Shown one piece after another: positions 1 through 8,744 of a DNA stretch of 23,842 bases. Source of the DNA: a virus. A model generated the notes under the pieces. That model was given only the letters and a program-made list of their open reading frames with translations, had not been told where the DNA came from and made no database searches. Numbering within the stretch: position 1 is the stretch's first letter; the number at the start of each line of letters is the position of its first letter. The position numbers and the translations under genes were made by a program. The stretch is taken from IMG/VR virus record IMGVR_UViG_3300009091_000063, positions 1 to 23,842 of that record; one strand, given 5' to 3'.

Positions 1-1808
1 CAGCAATCGCCGCAACAATAGTTAACGCTTCCACCGGTAATGGTCTCTTCATAGACCAAAATGGTAATGGTATTGGTCTAAATATAGATAGTGAATCTAC
101 CAGTATAAATGTATTAGATATTCAAGCAGATGCTCTTAGTACGGGATACGCTGCCAGATTCTATTCAAATTCTACCCATACCGGTGTAAGAAATTTAGTA
201 ACCATTATAAATGATAATACATTGGCAGAGAATGCATGTCCCCTTTACATCCAACAAGATGCCGCAAAGGTAGCGTTCTATATAGATCAAAATGCAAACG
301 GTGAATCAATCTATATAGATACCGAAGCCACAACATTATCTGCATTAAGGATATTTGCAGATCAACTTTATACAGGAACAACAACTGCTTCCGTACTATC
401 AGTATCCAACAATTTTGCCGGTATCACAACCGGTACAATGGGTTATTTTGCACAAGACAGCGCAACCGCAACTGGAAAAGTTCTTCATTTATATAACGAT
501 GGATCTGGAGATAGCTTATACATAGATCAAAATGGAAATGGTATAGCAATCAATATAGACACTGCTGCTACTACAGTCAGTGGATTCAATCTTCTTGGAT
601 CCGGGGTTCATACCGGGACATTAACAAATTCCCTTGTAAATATTTATACAACAGCAGCAAGTGTGACTGGAACATTGGTATACTTATCCCATCAAGGAAC
701 CACACCTACCGGGCAAGTATTACAAATACATAATGATGGTACAGGAAATAGCATATATGTAGATGTGGACGGAAATGCAAAAGCTGTCAGCGTCAATACT
801 GTTGCAACAACTGCAGGTGGTATAGCAATACTCAGCACTGGTGTAATTACAGGAACTGGGACATCTTCTCTTCTTTCCTCGTATAATAATACCGCCACTA
901 GCTCAAGCGGGACAATAGCTTATTTATCCCACGAGGGAACAACACCCACGGGTATTGTATTAGATGTTCATAATGATGGTACCGGCAACGGTGTATTCAT
1001 TAACCAAGATGGTAATGGGGTAGCTTTAAATATAGACAACGACGGTACTTCCAACAGCCTCACTATCCAAGGCACAACCGCTACAGATGTTACTGTATCC
1101 AAAGCCGGTACTCTTTCAGTTGCAGTTGGTGCAGTATTCAACGATAGTGGTTCGTCTACTGGTGATGTGGTTATAGAAGGAGATACCAATACAACTCTCT
1201 TCACAGCAGATGTTTCTGCAGATGCAATCATCATAGGTGACGGCGGCACAACCAACTATCGTAAGATAGATACGGTTGGTGCACAAACCATGGAAGGTTC
1301 GGCACAACCCCTCGCAGAGTTACAGTATATGATGGGCACTGAGGGGTTCGGGGTTAGAATACCCGCAACCTCTGGCACTAATATGACGACCTATGGAGAC
1401 GCCAATGGTGAAATTGGTACATGTCAGTTCGCGGATGGATCGACACAATATGTGGATATCTCTTTCAAGATGCCGGGCAACTATGAACAGAATACAAATG
1501 TGTATGTTGATCTTGTATGGATGGCAAATGCTACAACTGGCAACTGTTATTGGGGTGCTGCATATTCAGCGGTAGCCAACGATGAAGCAGTAAATCCAGC
1601 ACTCTCAGCATTTACTACTGGTCAATTCTTAACATCGGGTACAGCATATTATAAGAATACGCATAGAATTACTTTGATAACACCGACAATTGATCCCGAA
1701 GACTTTATGACTATTAGGGTTGAGAGAGTTGGTGGAGATGCATTAGACACGATGGGTGTAGCAGTAGATCTTCTTGCAGTAAATGTTCAGTTCGGAGTGA
1801 ACTCATAA
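1..1808 (+). CDS. Beta-solenoid repeat virion protein (5' end outside window)
   Basis: The frame is open from base 3 through the left edge, so the ATG at 222 is internal and the true start lies upstream; 601 residues are visible. Degenerate repeats centred on IDQNGNG or INQDGNG (near bases 48, 276, 516 and 984) alternate with segments such as SHQGTTPTG and HNDGTGN, a periodic pattern expected of a right-handed beta-solenoid fibre shaft. After about base 1290 the repeats stop and a non-repetitive region of about 170 residues follows, probably a globular tip or trimerisation domain. The gene ends TAATG, overlapping the next start by one base, so translation is probably coupled. It is a paralogue of the gene at 3848. 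The role (tail fibre, head fibre or adhesin) is inferred from repeat architecture and context; no enzymatic motif is visible. Confidence 0.8.
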   Translation, partial: AIAATIVNASTGNGLFIDQNGNGIGLNIDSESTSINVLDIQADALSTGYAARFYSNSTHTGVRNLVTIINDNTLAENACPLYIQQDAAKVAFYIDQNANGESIYIDTEATTLSALRIFADQLYTGTTTASVLSVSNNFAGITTGTMGYFAQDSATATGKVLHLYNDGSGDSLYIDQNGNGIAINIDTAATTVSGFNLLGSGVHTGTLTNSLVNIYTTAASVTGTLVYLSHQGTTPTGQVLQIHNDGTGNSIYVDVDGNAKAVSVNTVATTAGGIAILSTGVITGTGTSSLLSSYNNTATSSSGTIAYLSHEGTTPTGIVLDVHNDGTGNGVFINQDGNGVALNIDNDGTSNSLTIQGTTATDVTVSKAGTLSVAVGAVFNDSGSSTGDVVIEGDTNTTLFTADVSADAIIIGDGGTTNYRKIDTVGAQTMEGSAQPLAELQYMMGTEGFGVRIPATSGTNMTTYGDANGEIGTCQFADGSTQYVDISFKMPGNYEQNTNVYVDLVWMANATTGNCYWGAAYSAVANDEAVNPALSAFTTGQFLTSGTAYYKNTHRITLITPTIDPEDFMTIRVERVGGDALDTMGVAVDLLAVNVQFGVNS

Positions 1809-2515
1809 TGCCATCTGGAACAAGTATTGGATTTCCCAAAAAGGTTCCCCCACCAATGGATCAATCTTGTGTATTATATTATAAGATGGACGAGGCTTCT
1901 GGTGATATAAAAGACTGGTCTGTAAACAATAATACGGGTAAAGCAACCGATTTAACATATTCCCAAACTGGTAAGTTTGGTACTGCCTGTTTATTCAATG
2001 GGACCACTTCTTTCGTTGATGGAGGAAATGGTGCAAGTCTAAATTTTGAAAGAACTGACCCATTTACAATTTCGATATGGGCTTCTCTAATCAGTCTGAC
2101 TGGTAGTGATGATGATTTAATATCCAAAATGGATGCCAACAGCCCATTTAGGGGATATACATTAACACTTGCTACTGGTGGAGTATTGATATTTTATTTA
2201 ATAAATTCTTATTCCAGCAATTGTATAAAAGTAACCTTTGATGGCACCTATCTCGATAGTGTGATGAGAAATTATGTGGTTGTTTATGATGGCAGCAGTG
2301 ATGCACATAATATAAAATGTTATGTTAATGGTGTTAATACATCCTTTGTCGTTGGTTATGATAGTTTATCTGGAACAACCCAAACTGCTGTTAATCTCAA
2401 TATTGGAAGACGACAAAATAGCAGATATTTAAATGCCACCATTGATGAAGTCCGTATCTATAATCGTGCTCTTACAGCATCCGAAGTAAAACAATTATAT
2501 ATGGCGGGAAGATAA
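1808..2515 (+). CDS. LamG/concanavalin-like virion adhesin, copy 1
   Basis: A 235-residue protein consisting almost wholly of one LamG-type jelly roll (about residues 18-230). Family signatures are YYKMDEASGDIKDWS near the N-terminus, FNGTTSFV, a central strand followed by CYVNGV, and the closing strand DEVRIYNRALTASEVKQLY. Such domains bind carbohydrate and are common in phage adhesins. The start shares one base with the TAA of the upstream gene. The N-terminal cap IGFPKKVPPPMDQSC and the C-terminal cap recur in the next two genes, so this is the first of three tandem paralogues. No signal peptide is visible, as expected for a virion protein assembled in the cytoplasm. Carbohydrate binding is inferred from the fold. 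Confidence 0.85.
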   Translation: MPSGTSIGFPKKVPPPMDQSCVLYYKMDEASGDIKDWSVNNNTGKATDLTYSQTGKFGTACLFNGTTSFVDGGNGASLNFERTDPFTISIWASLISLTGSDDDLISKMDANSPFRGYTLTLATGGVLIFYLINSYSSNCIKVTFDGTYLDSVMRNYVVVYDGSSDAHNIKCYVNGVNTSFVVGYDSLSGTTQTAVNLNIGRRQNSRYLNATIDEVRIYNRALTASEVKQLYMAGR

Positions 2516-2516
2516 T

Positions 2517-3197
2517 ATGACTGACATAGGTTTTCCAAAAAAGATACCGATGCCCATCGACCAATCATGTATTTTTTATGCCAAGTTAGACGAGGCTTCG
2601 GGTAATATTTATGATTATTCTAGTAATCAGTTTGTGGGTACTGCTACCGATTTAACTTATTCTCAAACCGGTAAGTTTGGAACAGCATGTAGTTTTAATG
2701 GGACATCAAGCAGAGTGGTCTTTGCCGATACTACAAACTTGGGGGAAGTTGGGGATCATACATATATGGTATGGACCAAATCTACTGGTACCCCAAATTC
2801 AACTAAATATATATTTTGTCACTATAACTGGACATTCAAATGGTTTTCAAGTACATCTGTAGGATTTTCGGTTGGTCGTATGAATAATGGTTCTGGTCCT
2901 TTTTATCAACTCACCATGACACTAACCACAGAACAACAAGCTGATTGGTTGCATCTTGTTGGTGTTTATCAGCCCTCCATACAACGCACATATTTTTATG
3001 TCAATGGGGAACGTGTTGGTGAAGCTGATATAGACGTTAGTGTTATATATGCAGATTATGGTAACTTTAATCTTCAACTTGCTGATTCTAGTCATGGGGC
3101 AGCAACATATTATCAGGGATTGATTGAAGATGCCCGCGTCTATAATCGCGCATTATCAGCATCGGAAATTAAACAACATTACATGAGAGGAAGATAA
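2517..3197 (+). CDS. LamG/concanavalin-like virion adhesin, copy 2
   Basis: A 226-residue paralogue of the preceding gene, one base after its stop. The cap IGFPKKIPMPIDQSC and the LamG opening (FYAKLDEASGNIYDYS, FNGTSSRVVF) are retained. The core diverges (YMVWTKSTGTP, LVGVYQPSIQRTYFYVNG), and the closing strand reads EDARVYNRALSASEIKQHYMRGR-stop. The first 60 codons are close to copy 1 at DNA level while the middle is not, suggesting duplication followed by divergence of the ligand-binding part. The ribosome binding site GGGAAGATA lies in the last codons of copy 1. Confidence 0.85.
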   Translation: MTDIGFPKKIPMPIDQSCIFYAKLDEASGNIYDYSSNQFVGTATDLTYSQTGKFGTACSFNGTSSRVVFADTTNLGEVGDHTYMVWTKSTGTPNSTKYIFCHYNWTFKWFSSTSVGFSVGRMNNGSGPFYQLTMTLTTEQQADWLHLVGVYQPSIQRTYFYVNGERVGEADIDVSVIYADYGNFNLQLADSSHGAATYYQGLIEDARVYNRALSASEIKQHYMRGR

Positions 3198-3198
3198 T

Positions 3199-3846
3199 AT
3201 GCGGATAGGTTTTCCTAAGAAAACACCAGCCCCAATAGATCAATCATGTGTTCTTTATTATAAGATGGATGAAGCCTCTGGAAATATAAAGGATTGGAGT
3301 GGTGGTGGAAATACCGGAATTGTTGCTGGCAGTCCCGTATATTCCCAATCTGGAATTTTTACAAATTCTATTGATTTAAATGATGGTGGATATGTAAGTT
3401 CGACCAGTACAAGTATAACTGCTGATGGTACTATAATTTTATGGGTGTACCCGGATACTATGGCAAGTGGGGAGAGAATTATGCAAAAAGGAACAGGTGC
3501 TAGACCATCTATATCGTTTGATGGTACTTTGAATTTTCAATTCTTAGCCTATAATGGAACCGCGTTCTCTACGGCTACTTCAACTTTTCCTGCAAGCGCG
3601 GGGACATGGTATCATCTGGCATGTACCTGGAAAGAAGATGATGTAGTTGCTATATATATAAATGGAAAGTTTGAGGACGATGATCCGATAACTGGGACAA
3701 TTCAAGCACAGGAAAATCCATTTGTGTTTGGACGAAGGGGTACAATAAATGATTCATTTTTCGATGGAAAAATGGAAGAAATAAGAATATACAATAGAGT
3801 ATTATCAGCATCAGAAATTAAAGAACATTACATGAGAGGAAGATAA
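3199..3846 (+). CDS. LamG/concanavalin-like virion adhesin, copy 3
   Basis: A 215-residue third tandem LamG protein. It has the cap IGFPKKTPAPIDQSC, the opening YYKMDEASGNIKDWS, a core containing TIILWVYPD and TWYHLACTW, then IYINGKFEDD and the closing EEIRIYNRVLSASEIKEHY ending MRGR-stop. The WYHLACTW strand is the most typical LamG sequence of the three. The start follows the stop of copy 2 after one base, with GAGGA in the terminal codons of copy 2 as ribosome binding site. Function is inferred as surface glycan binding on the virion; which particle part carries it cannot be told from sequence. Confidence 0.85.
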   Translation: MRIGFPKKTPAPIDQSCVLYYKMDEASGNIKDWSGGGNTGIVAGSPVYSQSGIFTNSIDLNDGGYVSSTSTSITADGTIILWVYPDTMASGERIMQKGTGARPSISFDGTLNFQFLAYNGTAFSTATSTFPASAGTWYHLACTWKEDDVVAIYINGKFEDDDPITGTIQAQENPFVFGRRGTINDSFFDGKMEEIRIYNRVLSASEIKEHYMRGR

Positions 3847-3847
3847 C

Positions 3848-6061
3848 ATGGGTTATGATTTTTCAGGAACAAATCACATATTTGCAGCAACCGATAAAGT
3901 TGGCATAGGAGCAACTCCATCAGCTAAACTTGACATAGTTACAACTGATGCTGAAAACGTTGTTGGTCTTGAGGTGGTCCAGGGGGACACAGCATCTGCA
4001 ATAGCGACGAGTATTACCAATGCGGGTACGGGTGATGGATTATTCATAGACCAGAATGGTAATGGTATAGGAATTAATATAGATACTGAAGCAACAACTG
4101 TTAATGGAATAAATGTTGAAGCAGATACTCTTACTACAGGTTATGCTGCCAGATTCTATTCCAATAGTGCAGATGCTACTGCACGAAGAGTTGTCTCGAT
4201 AAGCAATGATAATACAGCCGCTGCTGGAGCATTGGCTCTATACATTTTACAAGACGCGGCAGCTACTGCTTTATATATAGATCACAATGCAGATGCTCTC
4301 GCAATAGATATAGAAGCTTCTGCAACAACTACAGGAATCATTTCAGCTGCATGTATCGGAGCTTCTGCTGCAGGATCTGTAGCATATCTTTCTCATCAGG
4401 GAACTACACCTACTGGGATAGTATTAAGTCTACATAATGATGGCACCGGCGATGGCATATTTGTCAATCAAGATGGAAATGGTGTCGGTCTCCATATAGA
4501 CAATGATGGAACAGCAAATAGTATAACAGTAGAAGGAACTACTGCAACCGACCTCACTTTATCTAAAGCGGGTAATCTTCATGTGGGTGGATCAATTGGT
4601 GTTACTGGTACTAGAATTTCAGCAGGGTTCTTCACAGATCTTACTGTTACAAATGCTATTAGTGGAAGTGTTACCGGTAATGCGACAACCCTAACAGTTG
4701 CAGATGAAAGTGCAGATACTACATGCTTCCCAGTTTTTGTAACAGCAGCTACTGGTGATCTTGGCATCAAAACCGATTCAACATTAACATACGATGCTTC
4801 TACAGGTCTATTGGGTGCAATGGCATTATCCATCACAGCTACAGACGCGGCCAACATCACAGCCCTTACAGTAACACAAGAGGATACTGGAGCCGCGGTT
4901 GCTGCAACCATAGTTAATGCTGGTACCGGTAATGGTCTATTCATAGATCAAAATGGAAATGGTCAAGCTATACGCATAGATTCTGAATCAACTAACGTCA
5001 GTGCTGTATATATAGAGGCAGATGCTCTTACTACTGGACATGGTTTATCTATATATTCTAATTCTGCAAGTACCAGTTCTAGAAATATTCTATATGTTAC
5101 AAATGATAATACATTAGCTACCGGGACTTATGGGATAGAAATCAAACAAGATTCGACTGGGGATGGATTATATATAGGACAGAATGGGAACGGTAAAGCT
5201 TTAGAGATAAGTACTAGTGCAACAAGTGCCGATGGTATGAAAATAACAGCAAGTTCCCTTACAACCGGAACTGGTTTATATGTATATTCTAATTCTGCAG
5301 ATACTGGTACTAGAAATCTTTTATCTGTTGTAAATGATAACACCGCAGCTACTGGTGCCACTGGTATTAACATCCAACAAGATGCTGCACAAAGATCGGT
5401 TTTCATAGACCAAAATGGCAATGGTGTAGCATTACATATAGACAATGATGGTACAGCTAATAGTATAACAGTGGAAGGTACAACAGCTACAGATTTTACT
5501 GTTAGTAAAGCGGGAAATGTTAATATTGCGGGAAGTTGCACAGCTGGCAGTTATGTTGGAATCCCAACATCTGTATATCTTCCAGCAGAAGCAGCATATT
5601 TACCAGCAACTAATCCAGCAGTCTACAATGAAGTGGCTGGATCCACAACATATGCGGGATGGTCATATTTAGCATTCGACGATACCACTGCTCAGACAGC
5701 AGTATGGCGTATACCGGTACCAGATTATAATGGTGGGAATATAATAGTTACTGCATATTCAAAACCAGCCACAACTCCTGCCGGGGACGTTACCCTACAA
5801 TACCATATCTATACAATTGGCGTAACCAATAACGAAGAATTTGATACGGCGGTACTTACAGATACTACTGTAAATATTTCCCATTCATTGGGAACGGGAA
5901 CTCTCAATACCGAGGTTGCCACGGCAAGCGCAACCATAGATCCAGCAAATGTGGCTGCTGATGATATAATGTGCATTGCCCTCGTGAGAGATGTTGCATC
6001 TGATGATCTTGTTGGTAATGGCCAACTTCTTGGAATACTTATAGAATATACTAGAGCGTGA
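3848..6061 (+). CDS. Long beta-solenoid repeat virion protein
   Basis: 737 residues, paralogous to the gene at the left edge. Residues 16-30 (TDKVGIGATPSAKLDI) match the VGIG-type motif common at the start of phage fibre and surface repeat proteins. Solenoid repeats with a GLFIDQNGNG-like turn begin near residues 63, 203, 362, 438 and 516, each followed by an acidic IDxE strand and a YSNSAxTxxR strand. A different segment at about residues 280-325 (VADESADTTCFPVFVTAATG) interrupts the array. Residues from about 575 to the end form a non-repetitive domain rich in beta strands, likely a globular tip. It starts one base after LamG copy 3 with GAGGA as ribosome binding site. Probably a trimeric fibre; no endopeptidase or depolymerase motif was seen. 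Confidence 0.8.
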   Translation: MGYDFSGTNHIFAATDKVGIGATPSAKLDIVTTDAENVVGLEVVQGDTASAIATSITNAGTGDGLFIDQNGNGIGINIDTEATTVNGINVEADTLTTGYAARFYSNSADATARRVVSISNDNTAAAGALALYILQDAAATALYIDHNADALAIDIEASATTTGIISAACIGASAAGSVAYLSHQGTTPTGIVLSLHNDGTGDGIFVNQDGNGVGLHIDNDGTANSITVEGTTATDLTLSKAGNLHVGGSIGVTGTRISAGFFTDLTVTNAISGSVTGNATTLTVADESADTTCFPVFVTAATGDLGIKTDSTLTYDASTGLLGAMALSITATDAANITALTVTQEDTGAAVAATIVNAGTGNGLFIDQNGNGQAIRIDSESTNVSAVYIEADALTTGHGLSIYSNSASTSSRNILYVTNDNTLATGTYGIEIKQDSTGDGLYIGQNGNGKALEISTSATSADGMKITASSLTTGTGLYVYSNSADTGTRNLLSVVNDNTAATGATGINIQQDAAQRSVFIDQNGNGVALHIDNDGTANSITVEGTTATDFTVSKAGNVNIAGSCTAGSYVGIPTSVYLPAEAAYLPATNPAVYNEVAGSTTYAGWSYLAFDDTTAQTAVWRIPVPDYNGGNIIVTAYSKPATTPAGDVTLQYHIYTIGVTNNEEFDTAVLTDTTVNISHSLGTGTLNTEVATASATIDPANVAADDIMCIALVRDVASDDLVGNGQLLGILIEYTRA

Positions 6062-6066
6062 TTTAA

Positions 6067-6894
6067 ATGGTAGATAGTCCTTATGCTACTGGTGGAACCA
6101 TCTCAAGGAATGGTAATAAATATGTACACACATTCACAACAAGTGGAACATTTACTGTTACAGGACCACGTCTTATATCAGTCGAATGTCTTGTGGTTGC
6201 TGGCGGTGGTGGTGGCGGCTTAGGTGGTAATGGTGAACCCGGTGGAGGAGGAGGGGCGGGAGGATTACTCTATGATGCAGCATTGCCCGTATCTGGAAAA
6301 GCATATACTGTCACCGTGGGTGGGGGCGGAAAAACTGATGTATCCGGTTCAAATAGTGTATTTTCAACTCTAACAGCAATTGGGGGCGGGAGAGGGGACA
6401 ATGGATTATCTGGAAATACGGCAGCAACCGGTGGTTCTGGTGGTGGAGGTGGTGGTTATATTAACTATAATGCAGCAGCAGGAACCGCGGGACAGGGAAA
6501 TGCGGGTGGTGCGGGATCCAATACACCGGCACAAGGAGGAGGCGGCGGCGGTGCAGGCGCAGTTGGAGAAGCAGCATATGCAACGGGGTATGGAGGAGAT
6601 GGTGGAACGGGTGTCAATTATAGTATAAGTGGAAGCTCGGTTTGTTATGCAGGCGGAGGAGGAGGTGGGGGGTGGTCGTCGGGGGACAGAGGTTACGGAA
6701 CATGTGGTGGAGGAAATGGTGGAAAACGAGGAGATGGTGCAAGTGGAACCGAACCAGGATTTCCAGGAACCGATGGTACCGGTGGCGGCGGAGGAGGCGG
6801 TGTATATAATACTGCAGGGGGAACCGGTGGTTCTGGTATAGTTATTATAAGCTATTCTCCTCCAAGAAAAGGAAGAAATATTATTTATTATTGA
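6067..6894 (+). CDS. Polyglycine-rich adhesin-like protein
   Basis: 275 residues. An N-terminal beta region (residues 1-45: YVHTFTTSGTFTVTG, then VECLVVAGGGGGG) opens a glycine-rich core with many runs of four to seven glycines, and the protein closes with GGSGIVIISYSPP. This matches the glycine-rich domain family of phage and bacterial surface proteins. Polyglycine-II sandwiches form the receptor-binding tip of some phage adhesins (phage S16 is a known case); the same role here is inference. Local GC content is raised by the GGN codons. It lies five bases after the solenoid gene and six bases before the next gene. Confidence 0.75.
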   Translation: MVDSPYATGGTISRNGNKYVHTFTTSGTFTVTGPRLISVECLVVAGGGGGGLGGNGEPGGGGGAGGLLYDAALPVSGKAYTVTVGGGGKTDVSGSNSVFSTLTAIGGGRGDNGLSGNTAATGGSGGGGGGYINYNAAAGTAGQGNAGGAGSNTPAQGGGGGGAGAVGEAAYATGYGGDGGTGVNYSISGSSVCYAGGGGGGGWSSGDRGYGTCGGGNGGKRGDGASGTEPGFPGTDGTGGGGGGGVYNTAGGTGGSGIVIISYSPPRKGRNIIYY

Positions 6895-6900
6895 GGAATT

Positions 6901-7455
6901 ATGAGTTTAGTAGTACATAAAACAACGTTCGAGGTAATAGAACTTGCAAATACTCCAGATTATATGGATGGAAATTGGTTAATTAATCCAATTCTTCCCA
7001 ACTGTGAAAAGAAATTTTGGGTATTGGAAGGGGAATTATTTAGAGAAATGTCTCTGGTAGAAAAAGAGGAATTGGCTTATAGCACAGAATCTACTATCTA
7101 TTTGATAGATATAAAAAAACTTCTTACAAAACAGAACGCACATGCGTATGAGAATGATCCCAACGCCATTATAAATCCTATAATGCTATTGAATGTTCCT
7201 CTTAAATATACAAAAGTGGTTGATGGGACAGTAGTTGAAATGACACAAGTGGAGAAAGATGTTGTTGATTTACCATTCTTAGAAAGACTTAATTCAAAAT
7301 TAGTTATACAAGATACGTTTACAACTGCTATCGATGATCTACAACAAATTCAAAATGTATCTTCTCCCACTAATGCACAAATTGTTGCAGCAGTAAAACG
7401 TATGGCCCAAATAGAAGAACAGTTGTTAAGGTTTATTTATAGAAATTTTATTTAA
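6901..7455 (+). CDS. Unrecognised virion-region protein with duplicated EM..EK motif
   Basis: 184 residues; I do not recognise a named family. Two similar segments occur: FWVLEGELFREMSLVEKEEL near residue 40 and YTKVVDGTVVEMTQVEKDVV near residue 105. The pattern of an aromatic residue, a short VxxG turn, EM and EK is often seen in small phage tail and baseplate-associated proteins. The C-terminal 60 residues are predicted helical (AIDDLQQIQNV, AVKRMAQIEEQLLRFIY), possibly a coiled-coil or docking helix. The start has GAGGAATT as ribosome binding site, made from the stop region of the polyglycine gene. Placement suggests a structural or fibre-assembly role, but no function can be given. Confidence 0.7.
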   Translation: MSLVVHKTTFEVIELANTPDYMDGNWLINPILPNCEKKFWVLEGELFREMSLVEKEELAYSTESTIYLIDIKKLLTKQNAHAYENDPNAIINPIMLLNVPLKYTKVVDGTVVEMTQVEKDVVDLPFLERLNSKLVIQDTFTTAIDDLQQIQNVSSPTNAQIVAAVKRMAQIEEQLLRFIYRNFI

Positions 7456-7469
7456 ATAGATGGGAAATC

Positions 7470-8732
7470 ATGGCCTTTGGATCATTTACTTATGGGGCAG
7501 TAGAGTATGGCGGAAGCCATGTGCCTTTAATGACTATGGATCTTACTGATACCCATACTGAAGTAGAAACTCTTACCAAGGAAGTGGATAAACCTTTATA
7601 TGATTATGAAGGTATATCGGAGATGAATGATTCGTCTTTAATTGTATATTATAAAATGGACGAAATATCCGGAGATTTATATGATTCATCTGGAAATAAT
7701 AATACAGCAACAACTGCAAATCTTACATATGGACAAAGTGGTGTGATAGGCAAATCTTGTTCTTTCAGTGGTAACGCAACTTCTTATGCAATAAAAAATC
7801 CGGTTTCAACTTTTCCAACCACCACACTCACCGCATGTTGCTGGTTAAAAAGTACTAAAGCTGGAGCTGGAATAATATCATATGCAATATCAACCGAACT
7901 CAATAATGAATTTTTACTTATAGATGTTACAGACTTAGACATCTATATACACAATCTTACAGTATCAGTAGGAATAAATGTTGGGGATGGTAATTGGCAT
8001 CATCTTGCGGTTACTTGGCAATCATCAAACGGTTCAGCATTATTTTATGTTGATGGTAATTATGTTACAGGAAAAACAATTGCAACTGGTGTTAGTATAA
8101 TTGGTGGCGGCTCGCTAGTTCTTGCACAAGATCAGGATAGTGCCGGAGGAGGTTTTACCAACGCACAGGCATTCTCGGGAAATTTGGACGAGGTTAGAAT
8201 ATATAATAGAGTTTTAAATGCAATAGAAATTAAACGTGTTTATCAAAATTCAATGGATTTCATTACCAAAGAAGCAGATAAAAGAATTTCCGATACAGAA
8301 TTATCAGTAGAAGTTATAACTAAAGAAACCTCAAGGGATTTATCGGATACAGAATTATCAGTAGAAGTTATAACTAAAGAAATAGATAAAAGAATATCAG
8401 ATACAGAACAATCGGTAGAAGTTATAACCAAAAGCACTGATAAGAGGCTGACAGATACAGAACAATCAGTAGAAATCTATTCAAGATTATTCAATGCATT
8501 TAGAACGTTCACTGATACTCTTATTGGCGTTGCAACAGTTACAAAATCAACCATCAAACGTATTTCCGATACACTGTTGGGCAAAGAAGTATTTGCTTAT
8601 AGTCAGTATATCTCGCGATGTACAATTGAGGTTCTAGATGACTATACATCCACAATTGAAATCGTGGATGAATACACATCTACGATTGAATATTTAAATG
8701 AATACACTTCGGAAATAGAATATATATATTAA
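7470..8732 (+). CDS. LamG domain nested in an 18-residue repeat array
   Basis: 420 residues. Residues about 55-260 form a LamG domain (VYYKMDEISGDLYDSS, WHHLAVTWQ, FYVDGNYV, DEVRIYNRVLNAIEIKRVY). After it come tandem 18-residue repeats of the form TELSVEVITKEIDKRISD. A matching orphan copy (TDTHTEVETLTKEVDKPL) precedes the LamG domain near residues 26-43, so the domain appears inserted into a repeat array. The last 35 residues hold three shorter repeats ending EYTSTIE or similar. This LamG domain is related to those at 1808-3846 but lacks their GFPKK and MRGR caps. A virion adhesin or spacer role is inferred. The ribosome binding site is GATGGGAAA. Confidence 0.8.
   Translation: MAFGSFTYGAVEYGGSHVPLMTMDLTDTHTEVETLTKEVDKPLYDYEGISEMNDSSLIVYYKMDEISGDLYDSSGNNNTATTANLTYGQSGVIGKSCSFSGNATSYAIKNPVSTFPTTTLTACCWLKSTKAGAGIISYAISTELNNEFLLIDVTDLDIYIHNLTVSVGINVGDGNWHHLAVTWQSSNGSALFYVDGNYVTGKTIATGVSIIGGGSLVLAQDQDSAGGGFTNAQAFSGNLDEVRIYNRVLNAIEIKRVYQNSMDFITKEADKRISDTELSVEVITKETSRDLSDTELSVEVITKEIDKRISDTEQSVEVITKSTDKRLTDTEQSVEIYSRLFNAFRTFTDTLIGVATVTKSTIKRISDTLLGKEVFAYSQYISRCTIEVLDDYTSTIEIVDEYTSTIEYLNEYTSEIEYIY
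8262..8477 (+). repeat. 54-bp (18-residue) tandem coding repeats
   Basis: About four in-frame units of 54 bases inside the LamG repeat gene. The 36 bases at 8292-8327 are identical to 8346-8381, exactly 54 bases apart; the third and fourth units are more diverged. A partial orphan unit lies upstream near 7546-7599, before the LamG domain. Confidence 0.85.
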
Positions 8733-8744
8733 TGAGGAATTATT

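Noticed and set aside
222-224. ATG as the start of the first gene
   Set aside because: The same frame is open to base 3 and encodes the same repeat type upstream, so the gene starts outside the window.
4579-5541. Minus-strand open frames opposite the solenoid gene
   Set aside because: They mirror the low-stop repeat coding of the plus strand, have no ribosome binding sites and encode valine- and alanine-rich strings without domains.
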